Shown here piece after piece: positions 22,773-32,312 of a stretch of 64,000 nt of DNA. The number at the start of each line of letters is the position of its first letter. Positions within the stretch are counted from its first letter, which is position 1. Under the pieces are notes generated by a model. It searched no databases, had not been told where the DNA came from, and saw only the letters and a list, made by a program, of their open reading frames with translations. The stretch spans positions 1,178,001-1,242,000 of the forward strand of contig CM049987.1 of NCBI GenBank assembly GCA_016630955.3. The letters run 5' to 3'. Position numbers and translations under genes: made by a program. The DNA comes from Didymella arachidicola (lineage: Eukaryota; Ascomycota; Dothideomycetes; Pleosporales; Didymellaceae).

Positions 22773-23025
22773 CTTTCACAAGCGATCGTTTATGGTTGTT
22801 GGCTTATGGAGGCGGGCGCATAGCAGCTGAGAGCTGGCAACAAAGGGCGCGCCTGCCTCTTGTTATGAATGCGACGCGCCTATGGAATCACCCCGCTGAC
22901 GTCGGTGCAGGGTAGCTAGAGCTGCCATCCCTGCTCGCACTAGCCCGTCTCGGCCTCGCGTCGATCCATCGACTTTACGCGACGGGACTTTGGGACGACG
23001 TTCGACATCACCAACATTCCACGTC
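22773..23025. promoter_or_regulatory. Divergent promoter, membrane protein / SWC5
   Basis: Only 253 bp separate the two start codons. The stretch includes TTATGAATGCG and a GC-rich half; I see no repeat. A TTG-initiated extension of SWC5 into this region was not used because the ATG at 23026 has a better context. Confidence 0.5.
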
Positions 23026-24087
23026 ATGGCGCCAAAACCACACACATATGGCGATGAAGACGAGGAGCCCGAGGCCAACTATCACGAGTCCTCTGACGAG
23101 GATTTCAACCCCGAAGACGCCCCCGCCAACGATGTCGCAGATTCATCTGAAGACGAGGACATAGCACCAGCAACCGGGAAAGGCAAGCGGAAAGCGCCCA
23201 TCGACGACGAACTAGACTCTGGGGATGAGGTCACAATACAGGCCGCACGCAAGAAGAGCAAGAAGCGGAAGAAGGGCAGCAAAGAGGGCGATGACGATGA
23301 CCATCTGGTGCTGTCCGAGGACCAAGGCGGCGATGGCGGACTGATCAAGACAAGGGCGCAGCGCGCAGTCGAGAAGACAGAAAGACGGCAGCTGGCTAGC
23401 ATAGAGGGAGCAACCGTTGATGTTGAAGCGCTGTGGGCGCAGATGATGTCAGCGCCTTTGCGCCCAGTCCAACCTACACCAGTCCAGGAAGCCGTATCAC
23501 AGGAAGCTGCACCTGCCGTCACACGAACAAGCGAAGCGCCTGTCGAGGAGGAGCTCTTGGCAGTGACGAAAACATTCGTTTTCGCGGGCCAGAACACGAC
23601 CGAGGAGAAACAGATTCCGCGCTCTCAGCTCGAGAAGTACACCGCCGACGGCTGGAAACCCACGACGGCCGTCAAGGCAACTGAAGCTCCAGATGTAACA
23701 CCGAAGAACACTGAAAGTCAGGTCCGCCGACCGCTGAAACGACCAAGTCGTTTCGATCCCAACCCCACAGGCTACGTGCGCGCCCTGGCACCAGAGCACC
23801 AACTCTCATGGCCACGCAAGAACACAGCTCCCGTTGCACCACCGCCGGAAGCCACCATAGACGGCCTGAAGAAGCTAGAAAAAGCAACAAAGCTCAACGT
23901 CGTGGACAAGTCGCGCATGGACTGGACAGGCTTCGTGGACAAGGAGGGCATCGCAGAGGAGCTGCAGGAGCACGGCAAGAGCAAGGACAACTACATGAGC
24001 AGACGCGATTTCCTGGCTGGTGTCGAGTCGAGAAGAGAGGAAGAGGGTCGGAAGGGGAGAGTTGCGAATGCGACTGCACTCACTTGA
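23026..24087 (+). CDS. SWC5: SWC5, SWR1 chromatin-remodelling complex subunit (BCNT family)
   Basis: A 353-residue single-exon protein. The first 110 residues are highly acidic (DEDEEPEANYHESSDEDF) with a Lys-rich patch (RKKSKKRKKGSK), matching the acidic H2A-H2B-binding N-terminus of Swc5. The C-terminus is a clear BCNT domain: MDWTGFVDKEGIAEELQEHG then KDNYMSRRDFLAGVESRR, the DW...F..EGI.EEL...DFL..V signature. In yeast Swc5 is a subunit of SWR1, which exchanges H2A for H2A.Z, and the BCNT domain is needed for that activity. Length matches yeast (303) plus linker. Start chosen at the ATG giving MAPKPHTYGDED. Confidence 0.92.
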   Translation: MAPKPHTYGDEDEEPEANYHESSDEDFNPEDAPANDVADSSEDEDIAPATGKGKRKAPIDDELDSGDEVTIQAARKKSKKRKKGSKEGDDDDHLVLSEDQGGDGGLIKTRAQRAVEKTERRQLASIEGATVDVEALWAQMMSAPLRPVQPTPVQEAVSQEAAPAVTRTSEAPVEEELLAVTKTFVFAGQNTTEEKQIPRSQLEKYTADGWKPTTAVKATEAPDVTPKNTESQVRRPLKRPSRFDPNPTGYVRALAPEHQLSWPRKNTAPVAPPPEATIDGLKKLEKATKLNVVDKSRMDWTGFVDKEGIAEELQEHGKSKDNYMSRRDFLAGVESRREEEGRKGRVANATALT

Positions 24088-24888
24088 CCGGTTTTGGACG
24101 TATATGCGCGTTCCCTATGATACCCACCATTATTTAACACTCTGCCATCCATGACTAAGTCAGTAATATCGATGTGTGACTGTCACATCCACAACACGCC
24201 GTACCTACCTGCTTACTACTCGCTCGCTCGGTACAGTGATTAGCCGCAGGATGTACTACTCACCTCTCTGTCCCACCTCCCGGGTAACTTTGAGGGTTTC
24301 TCCTCAAAACGAAGCGACTTTTCTCTTTCACTCAATCAACAGAATTAGGATCCAAATCAGCACATGGAGCAAGCCCTGCTGCAGTCTCGTCTTACCCTTT
24401 CCCAGAAGCTATTTCTAAACGATGATTCCTCGGCCTGTAAACTTCTTATTGACTAAGGATTGCCCTCTGAACCTCGAGCTTTGAACACCACGATATAAGA
24501 GTTTGCCCGTATTACTAACGTATTTGGCCTTTGGGAGTGAGCACCGATATCCCGATCAAACGTCAGATCAGGACGACATGCCTTTTGTATTATCTTGATT
24601 AGAGGGAAGGGAGGTTTGTGGGTAGCATTGAAGTTATGGAGGCGATTTTGTCGACGCATGATTGGTTTGGTAATCAAACACAGCAACTCAGGTCGGCAGT
24701 AGACCAGTATCTCGGTTGGGTGTCGACAGAGCCGAGCGCCTGTTCGGCTGGAACACGAGAGATCGTCTACCTAAGATCTGAATACAGAGCTCGAGAATGG
24801 AATTCCAGCTCCAAGAAACTTGGAGCGCGAAGCCATTGCGCTCGCTTTCGAATGTAGATGGAATCTTGAAATATACGTTCTTCGGCAG
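24088..24888. other. Intergenic
   Basis: Between the convergent ends of SWC5 and the Ras-like gene. A plus-strand open frame near 24618-24857 is short, shows no family resemblance and overlaps the 3' flank of the GTPase gene, so I do not call it. Confidence 0.5.
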
Positions 24889-25642
24889 CTAGGTCTGCGC
24901 TTGCAGTGCTTTGGATGCTCTGGCTGGATCACGCTTATTTTGGCTCCCATCTCGCTTCCGACGCGCTCTCCACGGCAAGAAAGAGTCCAACAGGCTCCTT
25001 GCCCGATGGCTAGATGTCTGGCGAGAAGGAGCTATTGCTTCGTTAGCCACTGGAGTTGCTCGCAATCTCATGAGCTGCTCGACGACCTCCAAAAACGCCC
25101 TCTCGACATTACTACCACTCCTCGCTGACGTTTCCACAAACGCACACTGCAGAGCCTTCGCGAGCTTTTCCTCGTCCTTTGTAGAAACCTTCCTCTCCGC
25201 TATGCGATCGCCTTGGTTTCCAACGACCATAACCGGAATCGATGTAGTCGCGCTGTCGGCGCTCTGTTCCTTGATGCTTAAAACCCGTTCATGCAGCTCA
25301 CTGATAGCCTCAAACGAGGCGCGCGAACAGACGCTGTAAACAAGCAGATAGCCCTCTCCTTCACGGATGCAAAGCTCCTGCAAAGGCAAAGAGTTGTTCA
25401 TGCCAACCGTATGAATGATTTCAATCATGCAGAGTTTTCCATCGATGCGGAGCTGTTTGCGGTAAGATTCTTCCAACGTAGGATCGTGCTCTTCTATAAA
25501 AGCGCCCAGAGTGAACTGTTTGGTGTGAGTCGAGCTCGTGCTTGCGGATGATCACTGGACTGACTCGGAGTGTCAGAGAGTTCCGGCCTACACCGTCAAC
25601 GCCCAGTACGACTACTTTGAAGACTTCTGCTTTTTGGGCCAT
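24889..25642 (-). CDS. Atypical Ras-like small GTPase with degenerate G motifs
   Basis: Exons 25642-25565 and 25515-24889 give 234 residues; the 49-bp intron (GTCAGT donor, ACAG acceptor) joins LTLR to FTLGAFIEEHDPT. The Ras fold is unmistakable: strand VFKVVVLG, switch I HDPTLEESYRKQ with the invariant Thr (T39), YLLVYSVCSRASFEAI, and ETSARSGSNVERAFLEVV. But the nucleotide motifs deviate: G1 reads GVDGVGRNS (Lys and Ser of GKS replaced by R20 and N21), G3 reads HTVGMN where DTAGQE is expected (no Asp, no catalytic Gln), G4 is NQGD where NKxD is expected, and G5 is SAR. There is no C-terminal CAAX box; the tail is basic and ends KALQAQT. Nucleotide binding or hydrolysis is therefore doubtful. 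The frame is intact, so it is not an obvious pseudogene. Function unknown. Confidence 0.85.
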
Positions 25643-26443
25643 GTTGATTTTCGAGATCTCTGCGATGAAGCATTCCAAATAGTCGGATGATCGGCCGGCT
25701 CGTTGGGTCGAGTTGCACGCAGTGTTGATGCGTATTGTACGGACTGATTTTCTTTTCGATCCTGTAAAAGAGTGTGATTTAGCTCCCAGTATGAGATACC
25801 GGCGGCGATGTTGAGGGGCGGAGAACGTTGAAGGGAAGCCTGGTGCGGGGTGGTGGCTACTGAGCTCGTGCACTCTGAGTTGCCGTGTGCCGACCCCATG
25901 TCTTCCACCATCGCGGGCCATCATCAGCACATAACCGACATCGCAGCGATCTTTGACCGAGATTCACTTAATTTTGGAACTCACAAGTGTACCGAAGCAA
26001 CAGTCGCGAGCATACACGAGGAGAATCCCAATCAAAAATCACGACTCGCAAAATCAACCTCAACAGCACCCTCTAGGCTCTAAACGAGCAACCCCCATAA
26101 GCAGCCGGCGGACCCAGACAGCAAAACAGCTCAATCTAATCGTACAGACAAGCAAGCGCCAATTCAAGACTCAAAGCAGGCTCGTGATCATGTCGTACAC
26201 TCATCCGTGCCGCGCGCGCATACAAACCGGGACTAACCACCAGCGCTGTACAACACACACCGAACCCAAGCAAACAAACCATCAGCACGCAGCCCAACCA
26301 TACCCCATCAGGGTCTTGCTAGCAATATATCGACAGGAGTGTTTCCTCGACACATCTACGCTGAAGCCGTTGGCTTGACTTGCTATATCCACCTCGCTTC
26401 ATAACCCCGTGTCCTTTACCTCGCACACTCTGCCGCTATTATA
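25643..26443. other. Divergent intergenic region
   Basis: Between the starts of the GTPase gene and the myristoylated-protein gene. The minus frame stays open upstream of the GTPase ATG to about 25930 but resembles no protein, so I treat it as leader. The plus-strand half is A/C rich, as in many fungal promoters. Confidence 0.5.
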
Positions 26444-28381
26444 ATGGGCAACACGCCCTCCACTCCACCACCCCTCGTATCCATCAACGCCCCAGGAAAC
26501 GACGTCCTCGTTCCGCACGGTACTTCGCTCTATGCCTTCCCACCAGCAACGCCAGGCTACCACGCTCCGTGCCCACACACCGAAGCGCCCTGTGAGCACC
26601 GTCAAACCGTCCCCCTTGGGCCAGTGTACTCGCGTATTCCGACTCGACCGCGGATCCACCGTCACGGCCGCGCCGAGCCCGATGTCAAGATCCGCGAGTA
26701 CGAGGGCGAGAGCGAGAGCACCAAGCTAGGCTCCGTGCATTTGCGGCACAGCGAGGGGAAAACGCAGGATGAGCGGCGGCGGCGAGGAAATCATGACAGG
26801 GATGCGCGTCGGAGTAATGCGGCGGCGGGGTATTCGGGGCTGCGAGGTGGACAGGCGCAGCTGGGGAAGTATCCTGGTGTAGAGGAGATGGGGATGGGTG
26901 GGATGATACCACATGCTGGGATGTATCCGCAGATGTACGCTCAGGGGCTGAATACGTCACCACGTCCACCGGTGCCGCCGCGGTATGCGTCGCATGAGGG
27001 GATGCATGGGTATGGTCATGGTATGGGCGGCGCGCATGATGGGAACGTGTATGCGCCGCAACCGATGCGGCCACCGCCGCCGAGCGCGACGAGCTCGTCT
27101 TTGAGCTCCAAGTCTCGTTCGAGATCCTTGCCGTCGGCGATTCAGGCAGCCATCGATGAAGCGATACAGAAGAGCACTGGGGCTGGTGGTGGATCGAGGA
27201 ACCCACTCGATAGATCAAAGTCGTCCCCTTTGTTCATCAGGCGAGACAACAGTAAAGACAGCTGGGGTGATGGCATCGACACATGCATCTGCACGACAAA
27301 TTGCAAGTGTCGCAGAGGCGAGCGAGCTGTCAAGTGGTACGAGGGCACGGCAGACATTGGGGGCAAGGAAGTTCCAGTGAGAGCGAAACTGAACACGCGA
27401 TTCGTGCTCAAGGACGACATCGGCAAAGATTGCGGTGATCACTCTGGCTGCAAAAATAAGGCAGACTCGGATGCAGATTCAACCTCAAGCAGCAGCGACA
27501 CCGAGGCCTCCAAGCCGAAAAGCAGTAAGAAGAGCAAGAAAAAAGCAAAGAGACCAGAAAAATCTGAAGAGCTTACTGCATTGCAAGCAGAGCTCGAGAG
27601 AATAAAACAGACCGCAGCCATGAAGCAGAACTGGCCATACATCCCACCACCGTTCCCCGGGTACGCCACTCCCGCATCTACAAGCCACGATCCCTCGATT
27701 CCCCCCCGAACGACGCAGACGCGCGATCCGCACGGGCAAGGCCGCGCAGGAGGAATGAACCCCCCAGGCAAAACGCAAGGCACATACGATCCTCTGACCC
27801 CGCGTAATCCACGTATGCCGCGAATGCCGCCGAGATCTGGAATGCGGATGCGATTTCAGAATCACCGGTTTCTCGGGGACTACGAGGAGATGGGACCGCG
27901 AACTCCTTACGCTCGGGTGAGTGCGTTGCGCGGCAAGGGGAAGCATGCAGATTCGAGACGGAGGCCGAGATTCGGGGTGCGGAAGGAGGAGGATTCTGGT
28001 AGTGAGCTGGGGACTTCGGATTGCAGTCGCGACGGCAAGGAGGGCGGCCTAGGGACTGGCCGTGGGAAGAGAGGTCGAGCTTTTGAGCTAGATGATACAG
28101 ATTTCAGTCTTGGTCGCAGAAGGCAATCAGCAATGAGAGGGTTGTGCAGTAATGGAGATGGATGGCCAGCGCTGTACAACTTGTCCAGTAAGTCGTGCAT
28201 CGTTGGTGTGTTTTCTTCACGCCTGGCTGAAACTCCGATAGAGCGCGACGATGGAGAGAAGAACGGTTCGCAGGGCGATTGGCTGCGCACAAGTCCGTCG
28301 GAACGAATGGGAGGAGTGCGCAAAGGACGGGCCGAGGGGAAGCAGGCGCGAGCTGAGACAGATGATGAGGGGGACTATTGA
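26444..28381 (+). CDS. Hypothetical protein, possible N-myristoylation
   Basis: 645 residues if read straight through. It starts MGNTPST, which fits the N-myristoylation rule (Gly2, Ser6). The rest is mostly disordered and Pro/Ser/Arg rich, with one ordered block near residues 280-335: a small Cys cluster CICTTNCKCRRGE, then VKWYEGTADIGGKEVPVRAK. A Ser/Lys-rich stretch and a coiled coil (LTALQAELERIKQTAAM) follow. Near the 3' end a 54-bp segment (28188-28241) has a perfect GTAAGT donor, a CTGAAAC branch and a TAG acceptor; it is a multiple of three without a stop, so spliced (627 residues) and unspliced forms are both open. I do not recognise the family. Confidence 0.65.
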   Translation: MGNTPSTPPPLVSINAPGNDVLVPHGTSLYAFPPATPGYHAPCPHTEAPCEHRQTVPLGPVYSRIPTRPRIHRHGRAEPDVKIREYEGESESTKLGSVHLRHSEGKTQDERRRRGNHDRDARRSNAAAGYSGLRGGQAQLGKYPGVEEMGMGGMIPHAGMYPQMYAQGLNTSPRPPVPPRYASHEGMHGYGHGMGGAHDGNVYAPQPMRPPPPSATSSSLSSKSRSRSLPSAIQAAIDEAIQKSTGAGGGSRNPLDRSKSSPLFIRRDNSKDSWGDGIDTCICTTNCKCRRGERAVKWYEGTADIGGKEVPVRAKLNTRFVLKDDIGKDCGDHSGCKNKADSDADSTSSSSDTEASKPKSSKKSKKKAKRPEKSEELTALQAELERIKQTAAMKQNWPYIPPPFPGYATPASTSHDPSIPPRTTQTRDPHGQGRAGGMNPPGKTQGTYDPLTPRNPRMPRMPPRSGMRMRFQNHRFLGDYEEMGPRTPYARVSALRGKGKHADSRRRPRFGVRKEEDSGSELGTSDCSRDGKEGGLGTGRGKRGRAFELDDTDFSLGRRRQSAMRGLCSNGDGWPALYNLSSKSCIVGVFSSRLAETPIERDDGEKNGSQGDWLRTSPSERMGGVRKGRAEGKQARAETDDEGDY

Positions 28382-28672
28382 GGCGCATTGTGAGCTGCAG
28401 GTCTCGGTATGCTCAATGTTGATTTGTATCTCTAATTTGGGAACAAGCCTCCCGAATCTTCGATGATAGCAGTCCAGCAACATTTTTGACGTCAGAATAA
28501 GCGTGAGCCCAGTCACGGGGACATAACTCGCTAACTACCCTGTCTGCCATCCACGGCTGGAACATGTGGCTGTGCTCCGCGGAAACATAACCTGTCGGCA
28601 CAGCGTCATTGCACGTTCTAAGAGTCTGCACAGTACCTAGCAGAGTAACTCTGGCGCTTTCGGGCGCTTCCC

Positions 28673-28750
28673 ACCACCTGGACAAAAAATATCGGACACC
28701 TTTAGCCGCTGACCTGATCAAAAATGTCCGACTTTTTTCGTCTAGGTGGT
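28673..28750. mobile_element. 78-bp inverted-repeat hairpin, candidate MITE remnant
   Basis: The left arm starts ACCACCTGGACAAAAAATAT and the right arm, read on the other strand, starts ACCACCTAGACGAAAAAAGT. The 26-bp arms differ at four positions and flank a 26-nt centre. The arms meet at a TCGGACA/TGTCCGA core. No target-site duplication is obvious. A folded RNA is an alternative reading. Confidence 0.5.
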
Positions 28751-28791
28751 ATTCCGGACAATCTGGTCATTCGTCATTCTGACTCTGTTCT

Positions 28792-29011
28792 TACCATGGT
28801 ATCTGGCGAAAGTAGTGTAGGTGGAGAACAGCAGCAAGGGAAAAGGACCGAAAATGAGAGCGGGCCTTCTTTGATCTGGCCGATCAGACGATGTTCTTAG
28901 TGATGACTCTTCCCATTTATCCAATAGGATGCTGCGAAGATTTCGCTGCACATAGTCGAATCATCAGAGACTCTGCGACGCACCAAACAACTTACGCCAG
29001 ATACCATGGTA
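28792..29011. mobile_element. 220-bp element with 17-bp perfect terminal inverted repeats
   Basis: TACCATGGTATCTGGCG at 28792-28808 is exactly inverted at 28995-29011, and similarity continues inward (GGCGAAAGTAGT against GGCGTAAGTTGT). The ACCATGGT at each end is itself a palindrome. No ORF is inside. It is consistent with a short non-autonomous element (MITE). Confidence 0.5.
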
Positions 29012-29641
29012 TATTATCAGTCCAGATCACACGGTAGAAGCGACCATACTGTGGTCTGGAATACCCAACATGCAGCAAACAGATGTATCCTCCAAGGACG
29101 CTCATACCTGTGCCACTGCTCAAAAATTAGGCTAGGGTGCAACGATCCTCTTGTGAGCATTCGTCAGCGCTTTGAACACTGCAATTAACATTACTACTGC
29201 AAGAAAGTTGTGAGAGTGGGGTTGTGATCATGATATTCACTATCTTGAAGATCGTATGATCGCGGCATAGCTCTTGCTGTTCGCCATGATGCTGCGAGAA
29301 AAGAAAAGTAGGTTGTAAAGGCGCTCTTAGCGCTGCGGTGTTCGACGAATCGAGCTTCGTCAGGAGTGGACTGTGCAGCTGCAAACCGCAGACGCCAGTT
29401 CCGTCATCAAGGGTAATCAATGAAGTCCATCGGCGTGTAAATGCATTACCTCTGGTAAATGTGCCGGAACCAACTCCTCGCTCGAGAAACAGATACCCTA
29501 GGTGAAGAGAGAAAGAAGTAGGAAAGTGTGTCAATCTGATGGAAATGTAAGAAAAAGCCAAAGCCGCCGCACGAGAACGGCTGAATATCTCAGCGAACTG
29601 CTCCAAGTGATGAGGCGATGGGAAACCCACCTCACTAGCGA

Positions 29642-30637
29642 CTACGGAGCAGTCCAGCCCATGCCGTTGGCCGTCACGCCATTGGCTTCAGCCATGCGCT
29701 TACTTGTCTCGCTGAGCTTGAAAATGGTGCACTTCATAGTGCTCCACCAGCACTCGAACTTCTGCACGTCTTCGGCAGCGACGGCGCCCGTGCGCTTGGC
29801 ATCGTACCACTCGGTGTCCACTTTGTGTCCGGCGTGACGAAGGCGGGGTACAGCTTCTGTGCGGAGGTACGACAGCTCAGACACGTACTTGGCGTCCTGT
29901 GGGTCGAGAGGGGTGGAGAAAGAGCGTTCCCGCGTTGAGGTGCGCTTTGCTTCTAGCTCTGGAGGGCCGAGCGAGATGGGAGCGGGAGTAGTCGCGGACT
30001 GAGAAAGCGAGAATGTTGAAGGGGTAGGCGAGGCGGAGCCAGAGTCGGAGGCCGGGGTTCCGCTGTAGGTTGGAGAAGAGATATCGGACATGAAGACGCT
30101 GCTAGCGTTGCTGGCAGTTCGGAACTTCTGTGGGCGAAGCTCGTCAAGATCCACCAGGACCTCGTCTTCTGGAGTCCTCTGGTCAGTGCGGGAACCATTG
30201 TCGACCCCACTGTATTCGTTCAGACGCTCGAATCCTGAAAGGGTTAGTCCGATATGCACACAACACATGCGTCTTGACAAGGGTGGATATCGCGCATCAT
30301 TGCAACCAATGGCGCAACGCATCAATTGTAGTACAGAAGTAGTTGGTAGCATACCTGTCAAGGCTGACGCGCCAGCGTGCTGGACAGCAGCGAGGCTCTT
30401 CTGCACAGAGCTCGGAAGAATATCCCAAACATTTTGAGGGCAATACCAGTCGTTCAATTTAGCAGGATTGTAGGCGAACGCGTCGCCATCTTTAGGGCAG
30501 GCGGTCCGCGGCGAGTCGAGGTAAGAGCTCGACCGAGAGAGGGAAGATGCAAAGCTCCGTCGTGAGGAGTTGCGGCGAGTATGAGGGCGAGATGACCTGG
30601 TGTCGTGGAGATGGTTGGCAGGAATTATGGTAGCCAT
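29642..30637 (-). CDS. Hypothetical fungal protein
   Basis: Exons 30637-30355 and 30234-29642 give 291 residues. The 120-bp intron has a GTATGC donor, a branch-like CTAAC and a TTTCAG acceptor, and splicing joins ASALTG to FERLNEYSG in frame. The N-terminus is Arg/Ser rich and basic, so a mitochondrial or nuclear signal is possible. The middle is Ser/Thr/Pro rich (SDSGSASPTPSTFSLSQS). The C-terminal 85 residues look folded: YVSELSYLRTEAVPRLRHAG, WYDAKRTGAVAAEDVQKFEC, WWSTMKCTIFKLSETSKRMA. I do not recognise the family. The ATG at 30637 is used; there is no ATG further up in frame. Confidence 0.65.
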   Translation of the reverse strand: MATIIPANHLHDTRSSRPHTRRNSSRRSFASSLSRSSSYLDSPRTACPKDGDAFAYNPAKLNDWYCPQNVWDILPSSVQKSLAAVQHAGASALTGMLPTTSVLQLMRCAIGCNDARYPPLSRRMCCVHIGLTLSGFERLNEYSGVDNGSRTDQRTPEDEVLVDLDELRPQKFRTASNASSVFMSDISSPTYSGTPASDSGSASPTPSTFSLSQSATTPAPISLGPPELEAKRTSTRERSFSTPLDPQDAKYVSELSYLRTEAVPRLRHAGHKVDTEWYDAKRTGAVAAEDVQKFECWWSTMKCTIFKLSETSKRMAEANGVTANGMGWTAP

Positions 30638-32312
30638 GGTGAGGGTGAGATGTTTTGACAAACTCGAGCGAGCGTCGAGGTTCGTGGTCGTGGTGAGCTT
30701 TAAGCTAGTGCACCGACTCGGCCTAATACCCTTCAGGTGAGGAAGGAGGGTGAGGTGTTTATTTGTACCCGCGAGGGCGGAAAATTCTAGATGGGTGTGC
30801 GAGAGGGGTGGGCGGAGCCCTGCAAGGTGAGAGATCGCGGATGTGGTGTCAATCGAGGCGCTGGACGGCCGGGAAGGTCAGAGAAAGGAATGTGTGGAGT
30901 ACGGCTTGGGGGTGGGGACGGCGTTATGTGGGTATGTATGGCAATTGCTGGAATTGCCGTCTGAGTGACGTAGAACTGAAAATGGCAGGATGGGAAAGCA
31001 CTGAAGTAGTTCCTGGCCCTGGAAGGTGAAAGTGGCGGTGCTGCCGAGGGAAGGTCCGACGCTGTGGAAGATTAGAGAAATCTCTCAAAGGATCGCCGTG
31101 TGCGACCACATGCGCGTCCAAGCAAGAAGTTGAGGTCGACGGTTACAGGTGCAGGGATGCCACCTGGAGCCCAACTCTGCGGCCTGATGCCCAGCTCAAC
31201 GGCGTACAAACTGTTGCCTCGCTGCGCGTGCTGCGGCACCTTGCTGCGGGCCCTAAGATGGTACAGTATCTGCGACTGCACGCATACCCCGAATTAGGTA
31301 GCGCAGTGGCGTGCTTATGCAGGCGCAGCGATGAGTGGTTTGCCTGCCCTGCTGCTGCCACGGCTGCAATTGCAGGATGCGGCAAAATAATATGGGAGAT
31401 TATTGGGACGGCAGGACTCACCAACCTACGACGGCTTGTGGAAGGTTGTCCTGTTGCCTCTCACACAGTCGGAGAGAGCCGGAACGCTTTGACGATGCTC
31501 GACGCCAACCAGACTTCGGCACGCCGGAAGCGGGAAGATGGGCTATGTCGGAGCCGGATAGGTTGCCGAGTCAAGCTCTGCCCTGGACGCCGTCAGCGAA
31601 TCGTCACGGTGTTGCACGGTCGTGTAGAGGCATGCATACTGTCGTGTTCTCGTGCGTTTCGAAATGCCGTCTGATGAGGCCAAGTACACCAAGTTGCACA
31701 GTTTCAGAACACGGCCGCACGATCCGTCATTTTATGTGACACAAGCGCGCTACGATGAGGCAATGGAGACGTTCAACGATAAAGCAGGATATGTGGATCG
31801 CGCGCGTTCGGCGTTCGCTTGTGTGACGGGAACCGATGATGCTGCGCCGTCATAGGTGACAGCCCGTTGGTACCAGTGGAGTAGGTTCTGCTGTCAAGCC
31901 TCGACCATTCTCCCCCGCATTCTGGCGTTTGGGCATCACGTTTTGATTGCTGGACGCATCTGCTGTTGGCAACTCTCAGGCGAGGTCCGTATGAGTCTCG
32001 GAGGGGCCGTCGGTCGAAACAACCAGTCCAATCGAGATGGTCAGGTGAACGCTGAAAGCAAATGAAGCTGACCACGTTGACTTCATTGTGCGCTGCAGCT
32101 TGCTAGTATGGCAGGTTGCAACCTCTTCGCGCAGCGTGTGTAGGTAGGTACAGCTGTTAACTGTTGGGCATCATCGCCGTGGCCGGGGTCTACGCCACAC
32201 TTTTATACCGCACTGTCAAGCGACCCTTCTCAACACCCGGCTTTCGTTACGCGTGTCATTCATCTCGCCATCTGTGCACCCTATGTGGTCTTACATGGCA
32301 ACCTTGTACAGC
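30638..32312. other. Long intergenic stretch with one possible small gene
   Basis: About 1.7 kb. Open frames overlap on both strands, and most lack an ATG. The only one with a protein-like composition is the small frame at 31664-31855, listed separately. I see no repeat or RNA gene. Confidence 0.4.
31664..31855 (+). CDS. Possible small protein, 63 residues
   Basis: An ATG-started frame giving MPSDEAKYTKLHSFRTRPHD and so on, ending TGTDDAAPS. It is soluble, with mixed charge and a helix-prone segment (QARYDEAMETFNDKAGYVDR), which looks more protein-like than its surroundings. No family is recognised, no intron is needed, and chance cannot be excluded at this length. It could also be the last exon of a longer gene. 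Confidence 0.25.
   Translation: MPSDEAKYTKLHSFRTRPHDPSFYVTQARYDEAMETFNDKAGYVDRARSAFACVTGTDDAAPS

Larger units (their letters stand above)
28382..29641. other. Intergenic with two inverted repeats
   Basis: No gene is supported. The stretch holds a near-perfect hairpin (28673-28750) and, 41 bp further on, a pair of inverted repeats 220 bp apart (28792-29011). Together they look like short non-autonomous DNA-transposon remnants, although no transposase fragment or clear target duplication is visible. Confidence 0.5.

Noticed and set aside
24618..24857. 79-residue plus-strand frame
   Set aside because: Starts GTG, resembles nothing and overlaps the 3' flank of the GTPase gene.
31228..31739. Two overlapping plus-strand frames before the small candidate gene
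   Set aside because: Cys/Arg/His-rich composition with no family match; the longer frames lack a good start.
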